NCBI GenBank assembly: GCA_963710725.1
Contig: CAVQBJ010000008.1
Span: forward strand, 1,054,001 to 1,118,000
Source of the DNA: CAVQBJ01 sp963710725
GTDB taxonomy: Bacteria; Actinomycetota; Thermoleophilia; Solirubrobacterales; Solirubrobacteraceae
DNA length: 64,000 nt
Reading direction: 5' to 3'
Shown: positions 51,082 through 59,063 of the stretch, piece by piece
Position numbering within the stretch: the stretch's first letter is position 1
Layout: each line of letters begins with the position of its first letter
Notes under the pieces: generated by a model
Databases searched by the model: none
What the model saw: only the letters and a program-made list of their open reading frames with translations
What the model was told of the DNA's origin: nothing
Position numbers and translations under genes: made by a program

Positions 51082-52428
51082 TCAGCTGAACTCGAGGCCG
51101 GGGTCCGAGGACAGCGGCGCCAGCGCGAGCTTGGGGTCGCGGCGATCGATCCGGTCCTGCACGAGGAAGAAGAGCGCCATCACGGCGATGAGCAGCGCGG
51201 GGAAGAGCGCCCGCTTGCCGATGGCGACTGCGGCCGTGAGCGCGCGAGCGAGGAACTTGCCAAGCGAGGAGCGGCCTGAACCGACGACTGGGGCCGGCCC
51301 CAGCCGCAGCGGCGTCCCGGCGCCGGCGCCGGCCCCGGCGTGGGCGCCGGCGCCCGCGCCGGCATGCGCGCCGCGGCGCTCGTGGCGGCGCACGGCGACG
51401 TGGTGGGCGGCGCCGGGCACGCCAGCGGCGAACGGGGAGGTGCCCCCGGACGGCGTGGCCGCGGCCGGCGGGGACGGCGTGCCGACCGCGGCACCCGCGC
51501 CGCCGGGGTGGCCGGCCAGTGCCGAGCCGCCGGATCGGGGCTGCGGGCGACCGCTCGCCGTCGCGCCGGAGCCGACGCTGGTCCCGTAGGTGACCAGCGT
51601 GTCGAGGTAGGCGGGTCCGCCCGGATAGTCGAGCTCGGCCCGGACGCGATAGACGGTGCCCGGCGCCGGATCCTCGCCCGGAGCGCGGACCGGCATCGAG
51701 ATGCTCGTGCCCGCCACGAAGGTTCCCGGAGCGATCGGCTGGTCCGCCACCACGTCGCTGCCGCGCGTGATGAGCGCGTGGCCGCTGACGTTGGGCAGGA
51801 TCACGTTCCCGTCGTTGTGGGCGAGCAGCGAGAACTCGAGCCCGTACGGCTGGCGATCGACGCTCGCGCCGCTGAAGCCGAGGTGTGCGCGGCGCGTACC
51901 GGCCAGCTGCACCTCCACGCCAACCGCGTAGCGGTACTCCTGCCCGGCCACCTCAGACCCGCTCGCCGGCGTCGCGGGCTGGTTGGTCCCGAGCACCGAG
52001 ATCCCGCTCAGGTAGTCGCCCGGCGCCGCCGTGGCGGGGACGTTGACCGCCACCGCGACGCTCTGCTGGGCGTGCGGCGCGAGCGTGACCGTGCTCGTGC
52101 TCAGCGAGAGCCACTGCGTGGCGCCGTGGATCGTGCCGCCAGCGCTCTGGTAGGCCGAGCCGAGCGTGCTGGTGGTGAGTGCGTCGACCGGCTCCAGCTG
52201 CACGACCACGGTCGATGCGGACAGGTTCTCGACGATGAGCGAGCCCGCCGGCGCCGAGGCGCCCGGCTGGCCCTGGACGACGAAATACGACGACGGCGCG
52301 CCGGACGCGAGCTGCACGATGACCGCGATCTGCGGTGCCGCCGCCGACGCGCCGGCGCAGGCGCAGGCGAGCACGACCAGCCAGGCGGCGACCGCCTGGC
52401 CGAAGGCAAGCAGACGGATGCGCGCCAT
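51082..52428 (-). CDS. Second DUF916-type WxL-interacting protein
   Basis: A 448-residue membrane protein starting at an ATG right after GGAGG. The signal peptide covers ~1-30 (WLVVLACACAGASAAAP). The DUF916 region IAVIVQLASGAPSSYFVVQG, VVVQLEPVDALTTSTLGSAY is clearly paralogous to the protein at 47829-49214, as are LAHNDGNVILPNVSGHALIT and GTFVAGTSISMPVRAPGEDP. A long Gly/Ala/Pro linker with His and Arg (about 300-390) leads to one helix (LFPALLIAVMALFFLVQ) and a short tail RIDRRDPKLALAPLSSDPGL. It lacks the GGDEF-like tail of its paralogue. It follows the PucR gene by 91 bp. Confidence 0.8.
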   Translation of the reverse strand: MARIRLLAFGQAVAAWLVVLACACAGASAAAPQIAVIVQLASGAPSSYFVVQGQPGASAPAGSLIVENLSASTVVVQLEPVDALTTSTLGSAYQSAGGTIHGATQWLSLSTSTVTLAPHAQQSVAVAVNVPATAAPGDYLSGISVLGTNQPATPASGSEVAGQEYRYAVGVEVQLAGTRRAHLGFSGASVDRQPYGLEFSLLAHNDGNVILPNVSGHALITRGSDVVADQPIAPGTFVAGTSISMPVRAPGEDPAPGTVYRVRAELDYPGGPAYLDTLVTYGTSVGSGATASGRPQPRSGGSALAGHPGGAGAAVGTPSPPAAATPSGGTSPFAAGVPGAAHHVAVRRHERRGAHAGAGAGAHAGAGAGAGTPLRLGPAPVVGSGRSSLGKFLARALTAAVAIGKRALFPALLIAVMALFFLVQDRIDRRDPKLALAPLSSDPGLEFS

Positions 52429-52519
52429 ACCTCCACATCGGCTCGCATCGCCCCATCCGATATCCCCGCACGTCCGCGTCGGCGGATGGCCGGGCGCCGG
52501 CCCGCGGCGACTGCCCCCG

Positions 52520-53764
52520 TTACGCCCGCCCGTTCGCAGCCGAGCGCGGCACGCGCCCCCCGCCCGCCCCGGCCTCGGTGGCCGGCCCCGCCGCGCTGGC
52601 GATCCCCAGCACCCGCATCGCCTTGAGCCCCAGCGACAGCTTCTCGCGCCCGTCGGAGGAGCTGACGTCGAGGCCGGACAGCTCGCGCACCCGCTCCAGG
52701 CGGTAGTAGATCGTGTGCCGGTGGGTGAACATGCGCTGGGCGGTGCCGGCGACGTTCCCGTCGGCGTCGAGGAACGTCTCGAGGGTCTGGATGAGGTCGG
52801 TCTCGTACTGCTCGTCGTAGGCGACAAGCGGCTCCACGGTCTCGGCGTAGAAGCGCTGCAACTCGGCGGGGTCCTCGCTCATCGCCGACAGGAGCAGCCG
52901 GTATGCCCCCGTCTCGTCGAACGCGAGCATCGGCTGCTCGCTGCCGCCCTCGACGACGTTCGCGGCGAGCAGCGCCTCGTTGACCGCGCGGGCGAGATCG
53001 GCGGGCTCCTCGGCGACGCGGCTGCGCCCGATGGCGAATGTATACCCGCCGAGCGCTGCCTCGAGCTCGCGCAGGACGGCCTCGCCGGCTCGGCGCGCGA
53101 GCGCCTCGTCGGAGCCGGGGACGAGCAGCAGCACCTCGGCCCCGCTGACGCCGTCGCGCTCGGAGCCCCCGGCGATCGCGCGCGGGGCGGCCGCCCGCGC
53201 GCCCCGCTCGACCGCCCCGAGCACGCGAGCCCGCCAGCCCTCCTCGCTCGGCACCTGCGGATGTGCGCGCGCGACGATCACGCTGGCGCCGACTGCGAGA
53301 TCGATGCCGAGATCCTTACCGCGTTCGACGAGCTCCGGCCCGCTGATCTCCCGCGCGGCGATCGCCCGCAGGAACTCGCCGGCCGCCTCGGCCGACGCGC
53401 GGCCCGGAGCGTGGGCGCGCTCGACCTCGGAGGCGATGAGCGTCGTCACGAGGCGCAGCACCGAGGGGCCCGGCTGGCTGCGCGTGCGCATGCGCAGCTG
53501 GCCGACCGTCGTCTCGCCGAGCCGCAGCGCGACGCTCGTCACGCCGGTCGAGCTGTTCTGCAGCGAGCGCTCGTCGGCCGGCGACCGGGCCGCGACCGCA
53601 AGCGTCGCGCCGCCGGCATCGGACACGCTCAGCGAGGCGTCAAGCGCGCGCGCCGCGGCGCGCACGACCTCGGGCAGACCGGCCCCCGACTCGACCGCCT
53701 CGGTCATGGCATCGAGCGCGGCGAGGTCGAGTCCTCCGGTTGCTTTCCGGGCGGCCGGGGGCAT
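52520..53764 (-). CDS. PucR/CdaR-family transcriptional regulator
   Basis: A 414-residue regulator. The N-terminal half has a GAF-like sensor region (ALDASLSVSDAGGATLAVAA), the middle a degenerate cyclase-like GGDEF_2 part (SEEGWRARVLGAVERGARAA, GGYTFAIGRSRVAEEPADL) and the end the PucR HTH (DLIQTLETFLDADGNVAGTA, QRMFTHRHTIYYRLERVREL). Such proteins activate catabolic or uptake genes. There is no adjacent metabolic operon; the closest same-strand genes are the 2-TM protein upstream (18 bp) and the WxL-interacting protein downstream. It could control the latter. Confidence 0.9.
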   Translation of the reverse strand: MPPAARKATGGLDLAALDAMTEAVESGAGLPEVVRAAARALDASLSVSDAGGATLAVAARSPADERSLQNSSTGVTSVALRLGETTVGQLRMRTRSQPGPSVLRLVTTLIASEVERAHAPGRASAEAAGEFLRAIAAREISGPELVERGKDLGIDLAVGASVIVARAHPQVPSEEGWRARVLGAVERGARAAAPRAIAGGSERDGVSGAEVLLLVPGSDEALARRAGEAVLRELEAALGGYTFAIGRSRVAEEPADLARAVNEALLAANVVEGGSEQPMLAFDETGAYRLLLSAMSEDPAELQRFYAETVEPLVAYDEQYETDLIQTLETFLDADGNVAGTAQRMFTHRHTIYYRLERVRELSGLDVSSSDGREKLSLGLKAMRVLGIASAAGPATEAGAGGGRVPRSAANGRA

Positions 53765-53782
53765 CGCGTGCCTGTGCCCGCG

Positions 53783-54001
53783 CTACAGACGGTCCCAGAA
53801 GTAGATGACCGCGCCCCCGCCGAGCACGCCGAGGCCCACGAAGGCGACGAGTACGTACAGCGACAGGACGGTGGCGGCGATCCGCTCCCATAGACGAGAG
53901 TAGGCACCCCAGGCCGGCACCAGGATCAGGCCGGCGAAGGCGGCGAAGCCGAACACGGCGGCGGACGCCACGACGACATAGGTGATGGCAACGTGACTCA
54001 T
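53783..54001 (-). CDS. Two-helix membrane protein of unknown function
   Basis: A 72-residue protein with helices at ~5-28 (AITYVVVASAAVFGFAAFAG) and ~43-68 (ATVLSLYVLVAFVGLGVLGG), ending FWDRL. Its ATG overlaps the ispE stop by 4 bp (ATGA), so it is translationally coupled. No family recognised. Confidence 0.75.
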   Translation of the reverse strand: MSHVAITYVVVASAAVFGFAAFAGLILVPAWGAYSRLWERIAATVLSLYVLVAFVGLGVLGGGAVIYFWDRL

Positions 54002-54969
54002 ACGTCGTTCTCAACCGGCAATTGTGACGCACCCGGCCCCGGTACGGGGTGCCCGGCGGTCCAATCGACCGGTTCGGCGGCGATCGCGGCCGGCAGGCGG
54101 CCGCGCAGCGCGGCGAGCGCGCGCTCCAGGCGGGCCTCGAAGTTGGCCCGCAGCAGCAGGCCCACGACCGTCGGCCCCGACCCGCTCACGAAGGCCACGT
54201 CGGCGCCCGCGTCGCGCGCCTGCTGCAGCGAGTCGTCGATCGACGGGCACAGCGAGCGCGCCGCGTCGGCCAGCTCGTTCTCGAGCCATGACAAAGGGGG
54301 GACCGAGACGCCGAGGGCCAGCTCGCCCGCGAGCTCCCGCTCCAGCCGCTGAAGCTGCGCGTGCTCCCGATGGCGGCCCCCGGCGAGTCGATCGGCCTGC
54401 TCGTACACGGCCGCGGTGGAGAGCGACTCGGCGCTCGGGAGCACGAGCACGCCGAACGACGGGTGGGGATCGGGCAGCGCTCGCAGCGTCTCGCCGGCGC
54501 CGCTGGCGAGCCAGCGTCCCGGGCGCACCTGGGCGGGGACGTCGGCGCCGAGCTCGCCGGCCAGGCGCAGCAGCAGCGCCTCGTCGCCGAGCCCCGAGGC
54601 CGCCCCGGCAAGGCGCAGCGTCGCCGCCGCATCGCCCGACCCGCCCCCGAGCCCGGCGGCGACGGGAACCGCCTTGGCGATCGTCAGGCGCTGCGGCGGG
54701 GCGTCCCAGCCGGTCGCGTCGCGGAACGCCCGCAGCGCACCGGCGGCGAGGTTCGGTCCCTCGACGCCGGCGCAAACGACGACGTCCTCCCCCGCGCCGT
54801 CGGACGCCGGCTCGAGCGTGAGCTCGTCGGCGAGCGAGATCGATTGCATGACACTGACCAGCTCGTGGCGGCCGTCGGCGCGCGTCGGGCCCAGGAACAG
54901 GCCGAGGTTGATCTTCGCCGGCGCGCGCGCATGCCAGGTGGTCGGATGCGGCGCGTCGGGTTCGCTCAT
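53998..54969 (-). CDS. ispE: 4-diphosphocytidyl-2-C-methyl-D-erythritol kinase
   Basis: Phosphorylates CDP-ME in the non-mevalonate isoprenoid pathway. The 323-residue GHMP kinase has ARAPAKINLGLFLGPTRADG, the ATP loop PVAAGLGGGSGDAAATLRLA and the C-terminal VSGSGPTVVGLL. Its length is normal. In actinobacteria ispE usually directly follows rsmA and is close to glmU; here it is 1.3 kb from rsmA and 17.5 kb from glmU. It overlaps the downstream 2-TM gene. Confidence 0.95.
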   Translation of the reverse strand: MSEPDAPHPTTWHARAPAKINLGLFLGPTRADGRHELVSVMQSISLADELTLEPASDGAGEDVVVCAGVEGPNLAAGALRAFRDATGWDAPPQRLTIAKAVPVAAGLGGGSGDAAATLRLAGAASGLGDEALLLRLAGELGADVPAQVRPGRWLASGAGETLRALPDPHPSFGVLVLPSAESLSTAAVYEQADRLAGGRHREHAQLQRLERELAGELALGVSVPPLSWLENELADAARSLCPSIDDSLQQARDAGADVAFVSGSGPTVVGLLLRANFEARLERALAALRGRLPAAIAAEPVDWTAGHPVPGPGASQLPVENDV

Positions 54970-55010
54970 GGCCCGCGATGTTCGCAGGCGCGGGCGCGCC
55001 GCCGTGCGCG

Positions 55011-55724
55011 CTACAGCGAGAGGCCGTCGATGGCCCGACGGGCGGCGGACGTGAGCGTCGACCAGGCGATCGTGTCGCGCGTCGGCGGGCGGCTCACCGT
55101 GGGCGGCGGGTTGAGCGACACGTCGAGCGTGGTGACCGTCGTCCCGGTGGTGGTGACCTGACGCACGACTGCGCCATTGGACGCGAGGTCGAGGCGAACC
55201 GTCGCCTGCGCGGGCAGCGTGCCCACGAACTCGATGACCGACTGCCCGTCCACCGTGGCATGGCCGAGCTCCGTCACCACCGAGGCCTCGGAGAGGTCGC
55301 TCGCGAGCAGGAGCTCGACGCCGGTGCCCAGCGAGCGGGCGACGTTCGCGGCCGAGTCAGGCTCACTGACCCAGGCGTGACCGCCGTCGACGCGCGCCAG
55401 GCCGGGACTGGTCACGTACGCGTGCTGGCCGAGGATGCGTTCGGACGCCGTTGCCCTGGTGCCGGAGACGCGCACCAGGCACGCCGGCGGGCCCGCTGAG
55501 ATCCGACACGCGGTCTGCTGGGTGCTGGTGACCACCAGATGCCCGTGGCGCTCGGTGTCCACCACCTGGCGTTCGGAGAAACCGTTGAATTGCAGGCGCA
55601 ACGTCGCGTAGACGAGCGTCTGGAGGTCCGCCGGAAGGTCCTTGAACCGGACCGCATTGGCCGGCGCCGCCGTAACGGCCATGAAGGCGACCAGCGCCGC
55701 GAGAAGTACGGTCGGGCGGCGCAT
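55011..55724 (-). CDS. Secreted LolA/LppX-like protein of unknown function
   Basis: A 237-residue exported protein. A signal peptide (LLAALVAFMAVTAAPANA) is followed by VRFKDLPADLQTLVYATLRL, TERHGHLVVTSTQQTACRIS and a C-terminal region RQVTTTGTTVTTLDVSLNPP. The pattern of long antiparallel strands ending in a Pro-rich tail recalls lipoprotein-carrier folds (LolA, LppX, DUF2092-like), but no lipobox is present and the match is only structural in feel. ATG 55724 chosen; a GTG at 55736, just after a TAATAC box, could give a leaderless start. It lies 41 bp before ispE. Confidence 0.6.
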   Translation of the reverse strand: MRRPTVLLAALVAFMAVTAAPANAVRFKDLPADLQTLVYATLRLQFNGFSERQVVDTERHGHLVVTSTQQTACRISAGPPACLVRVSGTRATASERILGQHAYVTSPGLARVDGGHAWVSEPDSAANVARSLGTGVELLLASDLSEASVVTELGHATVDGQSVIEFVGTLPAQATVRLDLASNGAVVRQVTTTGTTVTTLDVSLNPPPTVSRPPTRDTIAWSTLTSAARRAIDGLSL

Positions 55725-55869
55725 AAGGGGATACACCGTATTACAAACGACGACGTTCGCGCAAGCCCCGCGCCGAGGGCCGACGGCGGGAACCGGTCGG
55801 TGGCTCGGCGTTGGGCCGCGGTCAGGGCTCGTCGACGGGACCCCGCGATGTCGTCTCCTCCGCCGTTCG

Positions 55870-55898
55870 TTGACCTACGGTCGATAATGTCCTACACT
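55870..55898 (+). promoter_or_regulatory. Housekeeping-type promoter for the small membrane protein gene
   Basis: TTGACC (55870-55875), a 17-bp spacer and TACACT (55893-55898) fit the sigma-70 consensus, about 45 bp before the ATG at 55943. Confidence 0.55.
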
Positions 55899-55942
55899 CC
55901 TGTTGACCGCCGATCCACAAGCGACGAATGAAGGAGATCCCG

Positions 55943-56251
55943 ATGACCACCACCGCCCCCCGCGGCCTGCGCAACGCCCTCTCGTGGACGCTCGCCGCCC
56001 TGCTCGGCGATGCCTGCGCCGCGCTCCTGATCCTCGGAGCCGGCGCCCCGTTCCTGCTCGGCGCGTCCCTCGGCGGCGGGCTGACGTTCGCGGTCGCCGG
56101 CCTGGCCGCCGACCGGCGCGACGGCCGCGGGTGGCTGGGGGTCCCGCTCGCCACGTCGGCCTTCCTCGCCGTGCTCTTCTGGATACCGGCGGCGTTCGCC
56201 GTGTGGCTGATCGGCGCCTGCCTCGGATGGTTCCCCCCGATGGGCGACTGA
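55943..56251 (+). CDS. Small integral membrane protein (102 residues)
   Basis: The ATG at 55943 has an excellent site (AAGGAGATCCCG-ATG); an upstream in-frame ATG is not needed. Three hydrophobic segments are visible: WTLAALLGDACAALLILGAG, FLLGASLGGGLTFAVAGLAA and LATSAFLAVLFWIPAAFAVW. It ends 4 bp before the convergent rsmA stop. No family recognised. Confidence 0.75.
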   Translation: MTTTAPRGLRNALSWTLAALLGDACAALLILGAGAPFLLGASLGGGLTFAVAGLAADRRDGRGWLGVPLATSAFLAVLFWIPAAFAVWLIGACLGWFPPMGD

Positions 56252-56255
56252 GCGC

Positions 56256-57116
56256 TCAGCCCTCGATCCCGAGCCGCCGCGCCAGCACCCGGAAGTCCTC
56301 CGGGGAGAGCGTCTCGGCGCGCGCGTCCGCAGTCCTTTCCATGGAGACAAGGGCCGCACGGATCGCCTCGCGCGTCGGTGGCGCTCCTCCGAGGTCGACC
56401 GCGCCGCTGCCGGTGGCGAGCGTCAGCGACCGCGCGAGCGCCTTGCGCCGGTGCGCGAACGCGCCGTGCACGAGCGCGCGCAGGGCGCGCGACGGCGCCG
56501 GCCCGCGGCGCACCATCACGACGAGCACCGAGTCGACGTTGGGCACCGGCTGGAACACGGTGCGCGACACCGTGCGCGCGACGCGCACGTCGCCGGCGAG
56601 CTGGGCGAGCACGCTCGTCGCGCCGTACACCCCGGACCCGGGCGCCGACGCGAGGCGCTCGCCGACCTCGCGCTGCACCATCGTCACCCAGCGCGTCACG
56701 CCGGGCAGCTCCTCGACCGTGCGCAGCAGCGCGCCGGCGGCGATGCCGTACGGGAGGTTGGCGACCACCTTGTTCGGGGTCGGCTCCAGCTCGGCGAGGT
56801 CGAGCGCCATCGCGTCCCCCCAGTGCAGGGACACATTGGGAAAGGGGTCCGTCGCGTCGTGCAGCGCCTCACTCAGGCGGCGATCGAGCTCGACGACGTG
56901 GACGTGTGCGACTGCGGCCGCGAGGTATTCGCTCAGCACCCCGAGGCCGCCGCCGATCTCGAGCACGACGTCGCGGTCGTCGAGCTCGGCCAGGCGCCCG
57001 ATCACCCCGAGCAGGTTCGAGTCGATGAGGAAGTTCTGCCCGAGGTCGCGGTTGGGGCGGATGCCGTAGACGCGCAGGCGGCGCAGGCTCGGCTGGGTGG
57101 GGATGTGGTCGGTCAC
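56256..57116 (-). CDS. rsmA: 16S rRNA (adenine1518-N6/adenine1519-N6)-dimethyltransferase
   Basis: RsmA/KsgA dimethylates two adenines near the 16S 3' end. The 286-residue protein has GIRPNRDLGQNFLIDSNLLG, the SAM motif VLEIGGGLGVLSEYLA, GDAMALDL, the catalytic NLPYGI and VFQPVPNVDSVLV. It starts at a GTG whose GTGA overlaps the stop of the SCP2-domain gene. It is the first housekeeping member of the split rsmA…mfd series. Confidence 0.96.
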   Translation of the reverse strand: MTDHIPTQPSLRRLRVYGIRPNRDLGQNFLIDSNLLGVIGRLAELDDRDVVLEIGGGLGVLSEYLAAAVAHVHVVELDRRLSEALHDATDPFPNVSLHWGDAMALDLAELEPTPNKVVANLPYGIAAGALLRTVEELPGVTRWVTMVQREVGERLASAPGSGVYGATSVLAQLAGDVRVARTVSRTVFQPVPNVDSVLVVMVRRGPAPSRALRALVHGAFAHRRKALARSLTLATGSGAVDLGGAPPTREAIRAALVSMERTADARAETLSPEDFRVLARRLGIEG

Positions 57117-57604
57117 GGTCTGCGCGAGCCTACGCGCCGGCGTCGCGCGGGCGCCTGCACGGCCGGGAGCCGCAGGGCGGCCGGCAGGGTGAGAGCGAGC
57201 GCGAGGTCGCCGCGCAGCCGCAGCCTGCCGGTGAGCCAGAGGCGCACGATGCCGGCGGTGCCTCCGGCCAGGCGCAGGAAGGCCACCGGCTCGAGCTCCA
57301 GCGAGAGCGCCGGCGGTCCCGCGCCGCGTCGCGACACGCGGCCGCGTCCCCCCGCCAGCGTCACGCGATAGCGGTCGCTGGCCCCGTCGCGCCCGCCGCC
57401 GATCTGAAAGTCGACCGTCGCGGTGACGCCCGCGCCAGGCTGCGCGCGCTGGGCGATCGTCCGCACGATCGCCCCCAGCAGCAGGCGGCGCAGCGGGCTG
57501 CGCATGACCGCGGCAAGCCGCTCGTCGGAGGCCGAGCGCACCCAGCTCGCGAGCCCTGTCGCCTTCAGGTCGCCATAGCGGCGCCTGACGTCGGTGGCCG
57601 TCAC
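57113..57604 (-). CDS. SCP2 sterol-binding-domain-like protein
   Basis: A 163-residue protein starting at a GTG at 57604 (VTATDVRRRYGDLKATGLAS). It contains ITATVDFQIGGG-like strand pairs (VTATVDFQIGGGRDGASDRY, RVTLAGGRGRVSRRG) and a final LRLAGGTAGIVRLWLTGRLR with LRGDLALALTLPAALRL, the usual course of SCP2 domains (…G.v.l.Gd...a..l..lf). These bind lipids. It overlaps rsmA by 4 bp. The domain call rests on overall pattern. Confidence 0.7.
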   Translation of the reverse strand: MTATDVRRRYGDLKATGLASWVRSASDERLAAVMRSPLRRLLLGAIVRTIAQRAQPGAGVTATVDFQIGGGRDGASDRYRVTLAGGRGRVSRRGAGPPALSLELEPVAFLRLAGGTAGIVRLWLTGRLRLRGDLALALTLPAALRLPAVQAPARRRRVGSRRP

Positions 57605-57642
57605 CGGCCTGGCGCGCCGGCGAAGAGGTACCGTTGCTCGCA

Positions 57643-57981
57643 ATGAGCGAGCAACCGCTGTCCCTGGTCGAGCTCCCGGCCGACGACCCCCAGCGCGCCC
57701 GGCGCTTCTGGGGCGAGCTGCTCGGCCTCGAGCTCGAGGAGCGCCGCCCCGGCGAGGGCCGCGGCTGGCAGACGCACGCCGGCGGACCCAGCGTCGGGAT
57801 TCACGAGCGGGGGGCCGGACCGGGCGACACGGCGTCGCTGCCGTACTTCGCCGTCGACGACGTCGCGGCGACGCTCGAGCGGGTGCGGGCGCTCGGCGGC
57901 AGCGTCGTGCACCCGGGCGAGCAGTGGGCGATCTGCCGCGACTCGGAGGGCACGCCGTTCGGGGTGGCGCGCCGGGACTGA
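57643..57981 (+). CDS. VOC-family protein (glyoxalase/bleomycin-resistance fold)
   Basis: A 112-residue single-domain VOC protein: LVELPADDPQRARRFWGELL, GLELEERRPGEGRGW, YFAVDDVAATLERVRALGGS and a final DSEGTPFGVARRD. The betaalphabetabetabeta order is complete once, the rest implied by dimerisation. The start ATG is 43 bp from the divergent SCP2 gene. Substrate unknown; the classic metal-binding His is not evident at the N-terminus. Confidence 0.82.
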   Translation: MSEQPLSLVELPADDPQRARRFWGELLGLELEERRPGEGRGWQTHAGGPSVGIHERGAGPGDTASLPYFAVDDVAATLERVRALGGSVVHPGEQWAICRDSEGTPFGVARRD

Positions 57982-57999
57982 ACGCCGGCGGGCACGGAC

Positions 58000-58959
58000 T
58001 CAGCCGGCGCGGCCGCGAGACAGGGCGCTCGCCTTCGCCGCCTTCACGCGGTACATCGCGCGGTCGGCATCGGCGAGCAGGTCCTCGACGGTCCGAGGCT
58101 CGCCCGGGCCACGCAGGGCCCAGCCGATCGACACCTCGATCGGGCGGCCGACCGCGGCCACGGTCGAGTCGGCGCACAGATGCTCCCGGACACGCAGCTC
58201 GACGGCGTCGCGGCCGGACTCGTCGATTCCGACGCCGAGGGCGACGAACTCGTCGCCGCCGATCCGGGCCGCCACGTCGGCGCGCCGCAGGGCCTGGCGC
58301 AGCGCGCGGGCGACGGCGCGCAGCCCGGTGTCGCCGGCGGGGTGGCCGTACTGATCGTTGAGCTCCTTGAGGTTGTCGACATCGAGGAACAGCAGGCTGG
58401 CGAGCGACTCCTGGCGATCGGCGACCTCGAGCAGCTGTGCGCCGATCGTCACGAAGCCGCGGCGATTGCGCAGCTCGGTGAGCTCGTCGGTGAGCGTCAT
58501 GTCGCGCAGGCGTGCGCTCATGTCGATGAGGTCCTGCTCCATGCGCAGCCGCTCGGTGACGTCGCGGATGATCGCGCAGTTGCGGGCGGTGCCATCGGTC
58601 TGCGTGAAGATCTGGGAGCTCATCTCGACCTCGATCAGCTCGCCGTCGCCGCGAAACATGCGCGCGACGCCCTGGACGCGACCGGTGCGCTCGCGCTCGG
58701 CGAGCATCGGGGCCCAGCGCTCGTCGCTGTGATCGCTCAGGCCTTGGCGGCCGCGGGCGCAGATCTCGGCCTCGGTCAGACCCAGGATCGCGCACGCCGC
58801 CGGGTTGGCGGCCAGCACCCGACCGTCGGGTGCGGTGAACAGCACCCCGTCGGGACTGTGGTCGTACAGCGACCGGTAGGCCTCCGGCCCAAGGTCCTTC
58901 CCGGGTCCGCGTGGACCCTCAGACTCCTGCTGCTCGCCGTTGGTCGTCTGCCTATGCAA
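58000..58959 (-). CDS. PAS-GGDEF diguanylate cyclase
   Basis: A 319-residue soluble protein. A PAS domain (YRSLYDHSPDGVLFTAPDGR, ANPAACAILGLTEAEI, about 28-140) is followed by a coiled linker and a GGDEF domain (TLTDELTELRNRRGFVTIGA, LDVDNLKELNDQYGHPAGD) with the active motif RIGGDEF. The start is a TTG at 58959 with GAGG 9 nt upstream; no ATG is available early in the frame. Convergent with the VOC gene 18 bp away. Confidence 0.9.
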   Translation of the reverse strand: MHRQTTNGEQQESEGPRGPGKDLGPEAYRSLYDHSPDGVLFTAPDGRVLAANPAACAILGLTEAEICARGRQGLSDHSDERWAPMLAERERTGRVQGVARMFRGDGELIEVEMSSQIFTQTDGTARNCAIIRDVTERLRMEQDLIDMSARLRDMTLTDELTELRNRRGFVTIGAQLLEVADRQESLASLLFLDVDNLKELNDQYGHPAGDTGLRAVARALRQALRRADVAARIGGDEFVALGVGIDESGRDAVELRVREHLCADSTVAAVGRPIEVSIGWALRGPGEPRTVEDLLADADRAMYRVKAAKASALSRGRAG

Positions 58960-59063
58960 TGTGATGCCTCGTGCGCTCGTGCCCCGCGCGCCGTGACGTG
59001 TCTCGATGATAGGCCGGTTCTGTCCATTCTGGGCTTCCGGCTCGGCGAGGATCGCGCCGGGAG

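Noticed and set aside
52429..52827. N-terminal extension of the second WxL-interacting protein
   Set aside because: It overlaps the PucR coding region in another frame; the ATG at 52428 directly after GGAGG opens with a signal peptide.
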